Assembly: GCA_964544865.1 (NCBI GenBank)
Contig: CAZJDV010000017.1
Location: forward strand, 1-34,411
DNA: 34,411 nucleotides
Reading direction: 5' to 3'
Source of the DNA: CAZJDV01 sp964544865
Lineage (GTDB): Bacteria > Chloroflexota > Dehalococcoidia > Lucifugimonadales > CAJWER01
Shown: in pieces, positions 7,996-16,386 of the stretch
Layout: the number at the start of each line of letters is the position of its first letter
How positions within the stretch are numbered: the stretch's first letter is position 1
Translations under genes and position numbers: made by a program
Notes under the pieces: generated by a model
The model's input: the letters and a program-made list of their open reading frames with translations, nothing else
Told to the model about the DNA's origin: nothing
The model's database searches: none

Positions 7996-8907
7996 ATGTG
8001 CGGCATTAGCGGGATCATGCATAAGAAGAGCGAGACGCAGGGTCTCGCCCCCATCGGCGTCGACCTGGTCAAAATGCTGGATTCGCTCGCCCATCGCGGC
8101 CGCGACTCTACCGGGTTCACCGTCGCCGGCCAGGACGTGCGGGAAGACCTGATCGTCCGAATCTGGACCGACGACGAGAGCCCCTCGGGCGTAGCGGCGC
8201 GGGCGAGGGAGGCCGTGGAGCAGCGCGGCGGGGTCGTCGTCTCCAGCCGGTCGTGGGACGGTTTTCACAGGATGACGGTCAACTACGAGGACGAGGTCCG
8301 CGTCCTCGCGGAGGCGCTCATCGACATCGACGGCGTCAGAATCCACAGCATCGGCGAGTCCTCCGAGACGGTCAAGGATGTAGGGACCGCCGCGGAGATG
8401 GACCGCAAACACGGCGTCAGCGAGATCAGAGGCACCCACGGCATCGGCCACGTCCGCATGGCCACCGAGAGCATCGTGGACATCAGCCACGCGCACCCAT
8501 TCTGGGCCTACCCCTTCCCCGACGTGACCGTCGTGCATAACGGCCAGCTAACCAACTATCACAAGCTCAAGCGCAGGTACGAGGACACGGGCCATCGCTT
8601 TCAGACCAGTAACGACTCGGAGCTCATCGCCGTGTACCTGGCCGACAAGCTGGCCGGCGGCGTGACACTGGAAGACGCCCTCCACGCCTCCCTCGACGAT
8701 CTGGACGGAACTTTCACCTACCTGGTGTCCACTAGAGACGGCATGGGCTGCGCCAAGGACCAGTGGTCCGCCAAGCCTCTGGTCACTATGGAGACCGACG
8801 ATGTCGTGGCCCTGGCCTCCGAGGAGGTCGCCCTTCATAGTATATTCTCCGAAGAGATCGACAGGGCCGAGCCTCAGGAGAGCGAGGTCATGACTTGGTT
8901 AGTCTAG
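7996..8907 (+). CDS. mgsA: Class II glutamine amidotransferase subunit, N-methylglutamate-synthase type
   Basis: A 303-residue N-terminal-nucleophile amidotransferase. The start is fixed by the catalytic Cys, which must be residue 2 (MCGISGIMHKK) once Met is removed. Other class II signs are LAHRGRDSTG (about 32-41), GIGHVRMATES (about 150-160) and VVHNGQLTNYHKLK (about 178-191), which form the glutamine site. In stand-alone GltB-like systems (glxB/mgsA) this subunit releases ammonia from glutamine or handles the gamma-glutamylmethylamide side chain, passing the amine to the FMN subunit. It is the first gene of the operon, and the next gene's TTG start overlaps its end by 13 bases, implying coupled translation. 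The ribosome binding site is weak (GAGG at 7983). The exact substrate is inferred from gene order. Confidence 0.8.
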   Translation: MCGISGIMHKKSETQGLAPIGVDLVKMLDSLAHRGRDSTGFTVAGQDVREDLIVRIWTDDESPSGVAARAREAVEQRGGVVVSSRSWDGFHRMTVNYEDEVRVLAEALIDIDGVRIHSIGESSETVKDVGTAAEMDRKHGVSEIRGTHGIGHVRMATESIVDISHAHPFWAYPFPDVTVVHNGQLTNYHKLKRRYEDTGHRFQTSNDSELIAVYLADKLAGGVTLEDALHASLDDLDGTFTYLVSTRDGMGCAKDQWSAKPLVTMETDDVVALASEEVALHSIFSEEIDRAEPQESEVMTWLV

Positions 8908-9578
8908 ACGCGAGCGAACTCACCACCCGCGAGCTGAACGCACGCCTGAGGGAACTAGCTGGTGAAGGGGCCTCGATCACCGTACTCAATCCACGCGCCC
9001 ACCACAACATCGCCGTTTGCATCCTGACCACTTGCAAGATCGACATCAAGGGCAGCGTAGGACACTACTCCGCCAGCCTGCTGGACGGCCCCGAGGTCAC
9101 CATCGAGGGAAACGCGGGGTGGGCCCTCGGTGAAAACCTGATGGATGGCAAGATCACCTTGACCAAGGATGCGGGCGCGTCGGTGGCGGCCAGCATGAGG
9201 GGCGGCGAGGTGATCGTCGGCCGCAACGCGGGCGCCAGGGCAGGGATATCCATGAAGGGCGGCACACTGCTCATCGGGGGCGACGTAGGGTTCCTGGCCG
9301 GGTTCATGATGCAGAAGGGGTGCATAATTGTTTGCGGCGACGCGGGAGAAGCGGTGGGAGACTCGATGTACGAGGGCATAATCTACGTCGGCGGAGACTA
9401 CGGCTCCCTTGGCAACGACGCCAAGGTGGAGGAGATCAGCGAGGACGAGCTGATCTCCATCTGGGGCTTTCTGGAGGAGCGTGGAATCACCGAAAAACCG
9501 CGCTTCACCAAGATCGTCTCGGCCAAGAAGCTCTACCAGTACGACTCGCTGGAGCGTCTCGAAAAGGCGGTGGTGTGA
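8895..9578 (+). CDS. mgsB: GXGXG-repeat glutamate-synthase-like subunit
   Basis: A 227-residue protein equivalent to the C-terminal beta-helix domain of GltB. Repeats are plain to see: IKGSVGHYSASLLDGPEVTI, VTIEGNAGWALGENL, IIVGRNAG-like and LLIGGDVGFLAGFMMQKG, then IIYVGGDYGSLGNDA. In the large glutamate synthase this domain is structural, and in split systems (glxC/mgsB) it assembles with the amidotransferase and FMN subunits. It starts at TTG 8895 inside the end of mgsA; no ATG or GTG is better placed. Its stop overlaps the next start (TGATG at 9576-9580). This tight packing means the three subunits are made together. Length is normal for the stand-alone form. Confidence 0.85.
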   Translation: MVSLDASELTTRELNARLRELAGEGASITVLNPRAHHNIAVCILTTCKIDIKGSVGHYSASLLDGPEVTIEGNAGWALGENLMDGKITLTKDAGASVAASMRGGEVIVGRNAGARAGISMKGGTLLIGGDVGFLAGFMMQKGCIIVCGDAGEAVGDSMYEGIIYVGGDYGSLGNDAKVEEISEDELISIWGFLEERGITEKPRFTKIVSAKKLYQYDSLERLEKAVV

Positions 9579-10879
9579 TGGTCCGTCGGAGCAGCCAGAT
9601 ACTGACCCCGTGGGTCATCGACGACATTCACGCCAAGGCCGAACTCGGAAGGTATAGGATTCGCGGATTCAGCACCTTCCAGAAAGTGACCCACTTCGAC
9701 GACCTAACATTCCTGTCCACCGGGCTGACGCGGTTTCCGCTGGAGGGATACAAGGAGCGCTGCAACACCAGGACGGAGCTCGGCGCCCGCCACGCGGAAA
9801 ACCCGCTGGTGATCGAAACCCCCACATACATCTCGGGCATGAGCTACGGCGCGCTGTCGGCCAACGCCAAAGTGGCTCTGGGCAAGGCGGCCAGCATGGC
9901 GGGCACCGCTAGCTGCACCGGTGACGGCGGAATGCTCCAGGCCGAGCGGGACGCCTCGGACAAGCTAATCTACCAGGTGCTTCCAAGCCGGTACGGCTTC
10001 GACCCCAACCACCTCGTACAGGCCCAGGCGGTGGAGATCGTCGTGGGACAAGGCGCCAAACCGGGCACCGGCGGCATGCTCATGGGCGTCAAGGTGCTGG
10101 ACGAGATCGCCGAGATGCGGGACCTGCCCACGGGAATCGACCAGCGCTCTCCTGCCCGCCACCCCGACTGGCTGGGCCCGGACGACCTAGCGATGAAGAT
10201 CGACCAGCTTCGGGACGCGACGGACCACAAGGTGCCGATACACGTGAAACTGGGCGCCTGCCGGGTGGGCGACGACGTGAAGCTCGCCGCGAAGGCGGGA
10301 GCCGACGCCATCGTGATCGACAGCATGGTCGCCGGGACCGGCGCCTCCGCCGAGGTTCTGCTGGACCACAGCGGCATCCCAACCGTGCCGGCCATCGTCA
10401 TGGCGCGGGAGGCGCTCAGGGAGCTGGGGCTGTACGGCAAGGTGAGCCTTATAGTTTCGGGAGGGATTCGGTCCGGCGCCGATGCCGCGAAGGCTCTGGC
10501 GCTGGGCGCGGACGCGGTGGCTATCGGCCTGGCGGCCTTGATAGCGCTAAATTGCAACAAGGAAATACCCGGAACGGACTTCGAGAGAGAGGTCGGCGTG
10601 CCCGCCGGTTACTGCAATCACTGCCACACTGGCAAATGCCCGGTCGGCATTACCACCCAGGACCCCGAGCTGACCAGGCGCCTCGACCCCGACGAGGGCG
10701 CCGAGCGTGTGGCGAATTTCCTTAACTCCATGACCATGGAAATGGCGCTCCTCACGCGCTCGCTGGGCAAGGGTGACGTGCACAGCCTGGAGCCCGAGGA
10801 CCTGGCCGCCCTGACGATCGACGCCTCGGCAATGGCCCGCGTCCCGCTGGTGGGCACCAACAAGGTATTCGGAGAATAG
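9578..10879 (+). CDS. mgsC: FMN-binding glutamate-synthase-like subunit (N-methylglutamate synthase type)
   Basis: A 433-residue protein of the GltB FMN-domain family. The frame is open further upstream, but the ATG at 9578, overlapping the mgsB stop by one base, gives the family N-terminus. Landmarks are TPTYISGMSYGALSANAKVA (about 87-106), AKPGTGGMLMG (about 160-170), the phosphate-binding barrel strands LIVSGGIRSGADAAKALALG (about 290-309), and a cysteine cluster CNHCHTGKCPVGI (about 347-359) that matches the [3Fe-4S] site of glutamate synthase. In the N-methylglutamate pathway it makes N-methylglutamate from methylamine and glutamate; in other settings such proteins make glutamate. A 186-base spacer follows, the longest gap within the operon before the ligase start. 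Confidence 0.85.
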   Translation: MVRRSSQILTPWVIDDIHAKAELGRYRIRGFSTFQKVTHFDDLTFLSTGLTRFPLEGYKERCNTRTELGARHAENPLVIETPTYISGMSYGALSANAKVALGKAASMAGTASCTGDGGMLQAERDASDKLIYQVLPSRYGFDPNHLVQAQAVEIVVGQGAKPGTGGMLMGVKVLDEIAEMRDLPTGIDQRSPARHPDWLGPDDLAMKIDQLRDATDHKVPIHVKLGACRVGDDVKLAAKAGADAIVIDSMVAGTGASAEVLLDHSGIPTVPAIVMAREALRELGLYGKVSLIVSGGIRSGADAAKALALGADAVAIGLAALIALNCNKEIPGTDFEREVGVPAGYCNHCHTGKCPVGITTQDPELTRRLDPDEGAERVANFLNSMTMEMALLTRSLGKGDVHSLEPEDLAALTIDASAMARVPLVGTNKVFGE

Positions 10880-11065
10880 AACTGGGCGGCTGCGGGACCA
10901 CCGGTACACACGCTGTGCCCCGATGCGTCAACGCGGCCGGTGTGTGAGGACATCCCTGCACATATATCTGTTTCATTTTCTACCGAAATATGGATGAGTG
11001 AGCTGGCCGAAAGAGTTTCCCGCAGCCTGTCAGGGGAACAAGCAAGCCAGGAGGGAAAGGGCATC

Positions 11066-12424
11066 ATGGCCACACGGGAAGACGTACGCCAGCAGATGCG
11101 GGATGATCAGATCGAGTACTTGCTGGTCCAGTTCGTGGATATTCACGGTGCGCCCAAGGTCAAGATGGTGCCCGCGTCCCACTTCGACGACGTGATCGAC
11201 GAGGGCGCAGGTTTCGCGGGTGCGGCGGTGCAGGGCATGGGACAGGGACCGCATTCCCACGACATGATGGCTAGGATCGACCTCGATACGTACAGCCCCG
11301 TTCCCTGGCAGGACGGCGTCGCCAGGTTCGCCAGCGACCTGTTCGTGGACGGCGACGTCCATCTCTATTGCGCGCGCCAGAACATGAAACGAGTGCTGGG
11401 AGCCGCACGGGAAGAGGGTTACGTATTCTACGTGGGCATCGAGCCGGAGCACTTTCTGGTCACGAAAAACGAGGACGGCTCCATCGCCATCTGGGACCCG
11501 AACAACGTCGATACCCTGGCCAAGGCGTGCTACGACTTCAAGGGCATCGCGAACGTTATGAGCTATCTGCGGGACATGATGGACGGGATGACCAGGGTGG
11601 GCTGGGACGCGTACCAGTCGGACCACGAGGACGCCAACGGCCAGTACGAGATAAACTTCCATTATAGCGACGCGCTGACCACTGCCGACCGCTACACGTT
11701 CTTCAAAATGATGTCGAGCCAGTATGCCCAGAGGTACGGCGCCATCGCGACCCACATGGCGAAACCTTTCTCGGACCGGACCGGCAGCGGCGGCCATCTG
11801 CACTTCCATGTGGCCGACGCGGAGTCGGACGACAACCTGTTCCTGGACGAGGACGACAGCCAGGGCCTGGGACTGTCGGAATTCGCCTACCATTTCATCG
11901 GGGGGATCTCCGCCCACGCACCTGCCCTCGCCTGCGTCACGTCGCCGACGGTGAACTGCTACAAGCGGCTGCAAGTCGGCGCGGGACTGACGGGGACTCA
12001 GTCTGGCTTCACGTGGACGCCCGCCTTCGTCTCCTACGGCGACAACAACCGCACGCAGATGATACGCACCGCCGGACCCGGGCACCTGGAGGACCGGACG
12101 GTTTCAGCCGCGTGCAATCCGTACCTGGCAATGGCCGCCTATGTCTCGGCTGGACTGGACGGCGTGCGCCACAAGATGGACCCCGGCAAGGCGTACCTCG
12201 GCAACCTGTACGAGCTCGGCCTGGACGAGATCAGGCGCAGGGGAATCGGGATGCTGCCGCAGAGCCTGGCCGAGGCGACCTCGGAGCTTCGGAAGGACGT
12301 GGTCATCCAGGAGGCGCTGGGGGCCATATACGACGAGTTCATCGACCTGAAAGAGGCGGAGTGGAACGAGTACCACAAGCAGGTCTCCCAGTGGGAAATC
12401 GACCGGTATCTGACGATGTTCTAG
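11066..12424 (+). CDS. gmaS: Glutamine-synthetase-family ligase, likely gamma-glutamylmethylamide synthetase
   Basis: A 452-residue ATP-dependent glutamate-amine ligase. The ATG at 11066 is chosen over the upstream in-frame ATG because AGGAGGG lies at 11049-11055 and family proteins begin this way. Family segments include EYLLVQFVDIHGAPKVKMVP (about 13-32), ANGQYEINF (about 191-199), the ATP/glutamate motif THMAKPFSDRTGSGGHLHFH (about 229-248) and NNRTQMIRT (about 328-336). In methylamine-using bacteria this gene stands beside mgsABC and makes gamma-glutamylmethylamide from glutamate, methylamine and ATP. Sequence alone does not separate it from a GlnT-type glutamine synthetase, so the role rests on operon context. 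The 186-base leader after mgsC has weak inverted repeats and may hold its own promoter. Confidence 0.75.
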   Translation: MATREDVRQQMRDDQIEYLLVQFVDIHGAPKVKMVPASHFDDVIDEGAGFAGAAVQGMGQGPHSHDMMARIDLDTYSPVPWQDGVARFASDLFVDGDVHLYCARQNMKRVLGAAREEGYVFYVGIEPEHFLVTKNEDGSIAIWDPNNVDTLAKACYDFKGIANVMSYLRDMMDGMTRVGWDAYQSDHEDANGQYEINFHYSDALTTADRYTFFKMMSSQYAQRYGAIATHMAKPFSDRTGSGGHLHFHVADAESDDNLFLDEDDSQGLGLSEFAYHFIGGISAHAPALACVTSPTVNCYKRLQVGAGLTGTQSGFTWTPAFVSYGDNNRTQMIRTAGPGHLEDRTVSAACNPYLAMAAYVSAGLDGVRHKMDPGKAYLGNLYELGLDEIRRRGIGMLPQSLAEATSELRKDVVIQEALGAIYDEFIDLKEAEWNEYHKQVSQWEIDRYLTMF

Positions 12425-12456
12425 GAGAGGGAAATCATTCGTGACAGGCTGGGTTC

Positions 12457-12720
12457 ATGGCATTCCTGATTAGCTGCCCCAACTGCGGGGAGCGCAACGT
12501 ATACGAGTTTCGGTTCGGCGGCGAGATCGTCAAGCGGCCGGAGCCGAACGCGCCCACCAAGGTATGGACGAAGTACTTCTACGCCCGCCGCAACGTGGCC
12601 GGGGACCAGCGGGAGTGGTGGTACCACACCCTCGGCTGCCGCAAGTGGTTCGTCGCCGTGCGTGACACGAACACCAACGAGGTGCACGAGACCTCGTGGC
12701 CGCCCGAGGCGCATTCCTAG
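12457..12720 (+). CDS. soxD: Sarcosine-oxidase-type delta subunit (zinc protein)
   Basis: An 87-residue protein of the SoxD family, the small subunit that binds Zn and helps hold the heterotetrameric complex together. The zinc site is complete: Cys7 and Cys10 (CPNC), then His57 and Cys61 in WYHTLGCRKWF, the same Cys-Cys-His-Cys order known for the heterotetrameric enzyme. EWWYHTLGCRKWFVAVRDT is the family signature. It starts 32 bases after the ligase gene, and its TAG is directly followed by the ATG of the alpha subunit with no spacer, so the two must be coupled. In the N-methylglutamate pathway the equivalent is mgdB. Confidence 0.93.
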   Translation: MAFLISCPNCGERNVYEFRFGGEIVKRPEPNAPTKVWTKYFYARRNVAGDQREWWYHTLGCRKWFVAVRDTNTNEVHETSWPPEAHS

Positions 12721-15648
12721 ATGGTGAACACACCCGGCCAGGGCCGCCTCGAGGCCCACAGGTCCCAGCAGATCGATCGGTCCAAGACCGTCGGCTTCGA
12801 GTTCAACGGCAAACCGCTTCAGGCATTCGAGGGCGACACGGTCGGCTCGGCGCTCTACTCGGCCGGCGTGAGAATCTACACTCGCAGCCTGAAGTTCCAC
12901 CGTCCACGAGGGCTGTTCTGCGTCGCGGGCACGTGCCCCAACTGCCTTATGACCATCGACGGCGTCCCGAATGTCCCGGCGTGCAACGCGCCGGTCCGCG
13001 AGGGGATGAGCGTCCGCCAGCAGAACGCCTGGCCCTCGGTCGATCACGACCTGTTCTCCATCATGGACCAGCTCGATCGCCTCATTCCCATCGGCTTTTA
13101 CTACAAGACGTTTCACACGCCCAAGCTGTTCTGGAAGGCCGTCCGGCCAATAATCCGTTGGGCGGCTGGCCTGGGCTCGGTGCCCAAGGGAACGGACACA
13201 AGTCCTCACTCCCACCATGAGTACCGGCACACCGACGTGGCCGTGGTCGGGGGAGGCCCGGCGGGTATGTCGGCGGCCCTGGCGGCGGCGGAGGCGGGGG
13301 TCCAGGTCACACTTATCGACGAGCAGCCGGCCCTCGGCGGACGCCTGCGCTACGAGTCTCGGAGACACGAGGGTCTGGCGGACCTAGCCGCGGCGACCGG
13401 ATTCGAGCTCGGCCGCTCTCTGGCCGGGTCGGTGACCGACGCCGATGGGATCGAAGTCCTGGCCGGCGCAGGGGCGTTCGGTCTATACGAGGGCAACCTT
13501 CTCGGGATCGTCGACGGTGGAACGACCGTCAAGCTCAGGGCGAAGGCCGTCGTGGTCGCCACGGGTTCGCAGGAGGTACCGCTGACGTTCGACAGGAACG
13601 ATCTGCCCGGCGTGATGCTAAGCACCGCGCTGCAGCGGCTCATACACCTTTACGGTGTCAGGCCCGGCTCCACCGCCATCGTGGCCACGATCAACGACCA
13701 GGGGTACCACGCGGCTGTAGACCTCCTGGGGGCGGGCATTCGCGTTGTGGCCGTTATCGATTCGAGGCCCGAGTTCCCCGCCGGACTGGAAGCCGCCCTG
13801 GAGTTGCAGGCCAACGGCGTCCTAATACTGACGTCCCACACGATGACTCGCGCCGAGGGCGTGAGAAAGCTGGTGGGTGGCGTCGCCGCCAGGTTGGTGG
13901 ACGGCCGCATCACCACCGAGGAGAGACAGTTCGACGCCGACATCATCGCCGTGAGTGGCGGCTTCCAGCCCGCCGCCGCCCTGCTCCGCCAACTTGGCAC
14001 GGACTCCGAATACGACGCCGGCCTAGACGAGGCGATACCGGCGAATCTGCCCGCGGCGCTGTACGCGGCCGGAGACGTGACCGGCATACACGACGTGGGC
14101 CTCGCGATCCTGCAAGGCCGAGTGGCGGGCATGGAGGCGGCCGCCGACCTCGGGAAGAGCGCAGGACCCGACGTGTCCGAGCTGCGCCGCTGGCAGACAG
14201 ATGCAGAGGCCGTGTATCGAGGCAAGGTCGCCGTTGCGCCCCCTCCGGTGGACAGCGAGGTAGGCGCCAAGCAGTTTGTGTGTCTGTGCGAGGACGTCAC
14301 CGCCAGGGACATCATGAACGGAGTGGACGAGGGCTTCGCCGACGTCCAGACCCTCAAGCGCTACAGCACCGTCACCATGGGCCCCTGCCAGGGCAAGACG
14401 TGCCACAAGGCGTTCGTCGACATTAGCGCCAGACGGGCCGGACGCTCGATCGATGAGATGGGCCCAACGACCGCCCGACCCCCAGTCCAGCCGGTATCGC
14501 TCGGCGCGCTGGCGGGGCCGTCGCACATGCCGATCAAGCGCACGCCGGTCGACCGCAGGCACCGCGAGCTGGGCGGCACGATGATCGACTCGAACATGTG
14601 GCAGAGGCCGCAGATGTACGGCTCGCCCCAGGAGGAGGCCCTCGCCGTCAGAAATGGCGTTGGCATCATCGACGTGAGCACCCTTGGCAAGCTAGATGTC
14701 CGCGGCAAGGACGCGCCGGCCCTCCTCGACAAGCTCTACACACACCACTTCTCCACGCTGAGAGTGGGGCGCGTCCGCTACGCGGTCCTGTGCTCGGACA
14801 CCGGCAGCATCATGGACGACGGCACGATCACCCGACTGGCCGACGACCACTATTTCGTGACGACCTCCACGGCCAGCGTGGAGCTGATCGAGGAGTGGTA
14901 CAAGTGGTGGATGGCCGGAACGGGGATGTGCGCCCATGTCACCAACATCACCTCCGGCCTGGCCGCGTTCAACGTGGCGGGCCCAAAGGCGCGCGACACG
15001 CTGTCCAAGCTGACCGACCTCGACCTGTCCGCCAAAGGCTTTCGCTACATGAGGTCGAGGCGGGGCGACCTAGCCGGCGTGCCGGCCACATTGCTTCGGA
15101 TAGGCTTCGTGGGCGAGTCGGGATGGGAGCTGCACTTTCCGTCCGAGAAGGGCGAGTACCTCTGGGACACAATCATGGACGCGGGGAAGGAATTCGGGAT
15201 AGCGCCGTTCGGCACCGAGACGCAGCGCATCCTCCGGCTGGAAAAAAAACACATCATCGCCAACCAGGATACGGACCTGCTGAGCAACCCTCTGGACAGC
15301 GACATGAGTTGGGTGGTCCGCTTCCAGAAGGACGACTTCATCGGTCGCGGCGGGCTGGTCGCAGCCAGGGACCAGCCCCAGCGGAGCAAGCTGGTCGGTT
15401 TCGTCATGAAAAACGGCGCCGTGCCCCACGACGGGGACGCCGTGGTGTCCGGCTTCGTCCCCGTCGGCCGGGTGACGAGCTCGCGGCTCAGCCCGACCAT
15501 GGGCAAGGGCTTCGGATTCGCATGGGTACCAATGGAGCTCGCCGAGGAAGGTAAGATCATCCACATCCGTGTTGACGGGCGGACCTACCCGGCCGGCGTG
15601 ACGATGGAGCCATTCTACGACCCCGAAGGAAGGCGGCTTCGAGAGTAG
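12721..15648 (+). CDS. soxA: Sarcosine-oxidase-type alpha subunit with two retained [2Fe-2S] cysteine sets
   Basis: A 975-residue flavoprotein. In order: a ferredoxin-like domain (about 20-105) with Cys67, Cys72, Cys75 and Cys88; an NAD/FAD-binding Rossmann domain from about 172 (DVAVVGGGPAGMSAALAAAE); a BFD-like domain (about 515-565) with Cys521, Cys523, Cys556 and Cys561; and a C-terminal GcvT-like folate domain from about 620. The complex removes N-methyl or N-alkyl groups and hands one-carbon units to tetrahydrofolate. The well-studied corynebacterial oxidase is, as far as I recall, without these cysteines, so here the Fe-S sites should carry electrons elsewhere than to oxygen, as in a dehydrogenase (mgdC). 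The start abuts the soxD stop, and 2 bases separate its stop from soxG. The run of eight A at 15243 reads in frame. Confidence 0.9.
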   Translation: MVNTPGQGRLEAHRSQQIDRSKTVGFEFNGKPLQAFEGDTVGSALYSAGVRIYTRSLKFHRPRGLFCVAGTCPNCLMTIDGVPNVPACNAPVREGMSVRQQNAWPSVDHDLFSIMDQLDRLIPIGFYYKTFHTPKLFWKAVRPIIRWAAGLGSVPKGTDTSPHSHHEYRHTDVAVVGGGPAGMSAALAAAEAGVQVTLIDEQPALGGRLRYESRRHEGLADLAAATGFELGRSLAGSVTDADGIEVLAGAGAFGLYEGNLLGIVDGGTTVKLRAKAVVVATGSQEVPLTFDRNDLPGVMLSTALQRLIHLYGVRPGSTAIVATINDQGYHAAVDLLGAGIRVVAVIDSRPEFPAGLEAALELQANGVLILTSHTMTRAEGVRKLVGGVAARLVDGRITTEERQFDADIIAVSGGFQPAAALLRQLGTDSEYDAGLDEAIPANLPAALYAAGDVTGIHDVGLAILQGRVAGMEAAADLGKSAGPDVSELRRWQTDAEAVYRGKVAVAPPPVDSEVGAKQFVCLCEDVTARDIMNGVDEGFADVQTLKRYSTVTMGPCQGKTCHKAFVDISARRAGRSIDEMGPTTARPPVQPVSLGALAGPSHMPIKRTPVDRRHRELGGTMIDSNMWQRPQMYGSPQEEALAVRNGVGIIDVSTLGKLDVRGKDAPALLDKLYTHHFSTLRVGRVRYAVLCSDTGSIMDDGTITRLADDHYFVTTSTASVELIEEWYKWWMAGTGMCAHVTNITSGLAAFNVAGPKARDTLSKLTDLDLSAKGFRYMRSRRGDLAGVPATLLRIGFVGESGWELHFPSEKGEYLWDTIMDAGKEFGIAPFGTETQRILRLEKKHIIANQDTDLLSNPLDSDMSWVVRFQKDDFIGRGGLVAARDQPQRSKLVGFVMKNGAVPHDGDAVVSGFVPVGRVTSSRLSPTMGKGFGFAWVPMELAEEGKIIHIRVDGRTYPAGVTMEPFYDPEGRRLRE

Positions 15649-15650
15649 AT

Positions 15651-16355
15651 ATGACCAGTTGGCAGCCGGTGGCCCTCAGCGCCATACATCCAAAGCACCT
15701 TTCGTTGGGCGCGGTCATCGTGGAGAGCGACGGCTGGAAGCGCCCCGCGAGCTATACCTCCGCCGACGAGGAGACCGGGCGGTTGAGCGAGAGCGTGGGC
15801 ATCTGCGACATCAGCCCGCTGGGAAAGATAGTGGTCCACGGGGACATCGACGCGTATCTGGCCGAAGGTTTCCCCCAACCGGTCCCGTCGAAGCCGGGTA
15901 AGTCCGGTCGGTTGCAGGCCGCGGAGGACACCGGCATACAGGAAATAGTCGTGGCGCGGCTGGCTCACGACGAGGCCTTGCTGCTGACCGCTCCCAACCA
16001 GGCCCCGCCGGTTATCGCGCTTCTCGAAAGCGAGACCGAGCGGTGCGCGCACACGGTCGACGTCACGTCGGTCATGGCAGGGATCAAGATCACGGGGCCT
16101 CTCGCCTTACGGCTGCTTGTGGGCCTCACCGAGATGGACCTGAGGCCCGAGTCGTTCCCCGACATGAGCTGCGCCCAGGGCAGCGTGGCCGAAGTGCACG
16201 GCACGCTTCTGCGCCTGGACCACGGCGACTTGCCAAGCTACGACCTCTACTTCGGCCGAGAGTACGGCGAGTACATGTGGGACTCGCTGATGGAAGCGGG
16301 CTCGCCATTCGGCGTAACCCCCTACGGCACCGAGACCCTGGCCCGCCTGAAATAA
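15651..16355 (+). CDS. soxG: Sarcosine-oxidase-type gamma subunit
   Basis: A 234-residue protein related to the N-terminal domain of the glycine-cleavage T-protein, as SoxG subunits are. Signs are ESVGICDISPLGKIVVHGDI (about 43-62), VDVTSVMAGIKITGPLALRL (about 139-158) and the end DSLMEAGSPFGVTPYGTETL. It pairs with the folate domain of the alpha subunit (mgdD in the N-methylglutamate pathway). The start follows the soxA stop by two bases. The stop is TAA, the only one among the annotated genes. A 31-base gap leads to the beta subunit. Identity is good; the reaction follows that of the complex. Confidence 0.85.
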   Translation: MTSWQPVALSAIHPKHLSLGAVIVESDGWKRPASYTSADEETGRLSESVGICDISPLGKIVVHGDIDAYLAEGFPQPVPSKPGKSGRLQAAEDTGIQEIVVARLAHDEALLLTAPNQAPPVIALLESETERCAHTVDVTSVMAGIKITGPLALRLLVGLTEMDLRPESFPDMSCAQGSVAEVHGTLLRLDHGDLPSYDLYFGREYGEYMWDSLMEAGSPFGVTPYGTETLARLK

Positions 16356-16386
16356 TGATAACCACCGTGGTGAATTCTTTAGCAGA

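Noticed and set aside
9320..9577. A longer N-terminus for the FMN subunit inside mgsB
   Set aside because: The upstream part is Arg/Gly-rich shadow sequence of mgsB; the TGATG overlap marks the real start at 9578.
10940..11065. A longer N-terminus for the ligase gene from the first in-frame ATG
   Set aside because: The family start and the AGGAGGG ribosome binding site place the start at 11066; the extra residues look like translated spacer.
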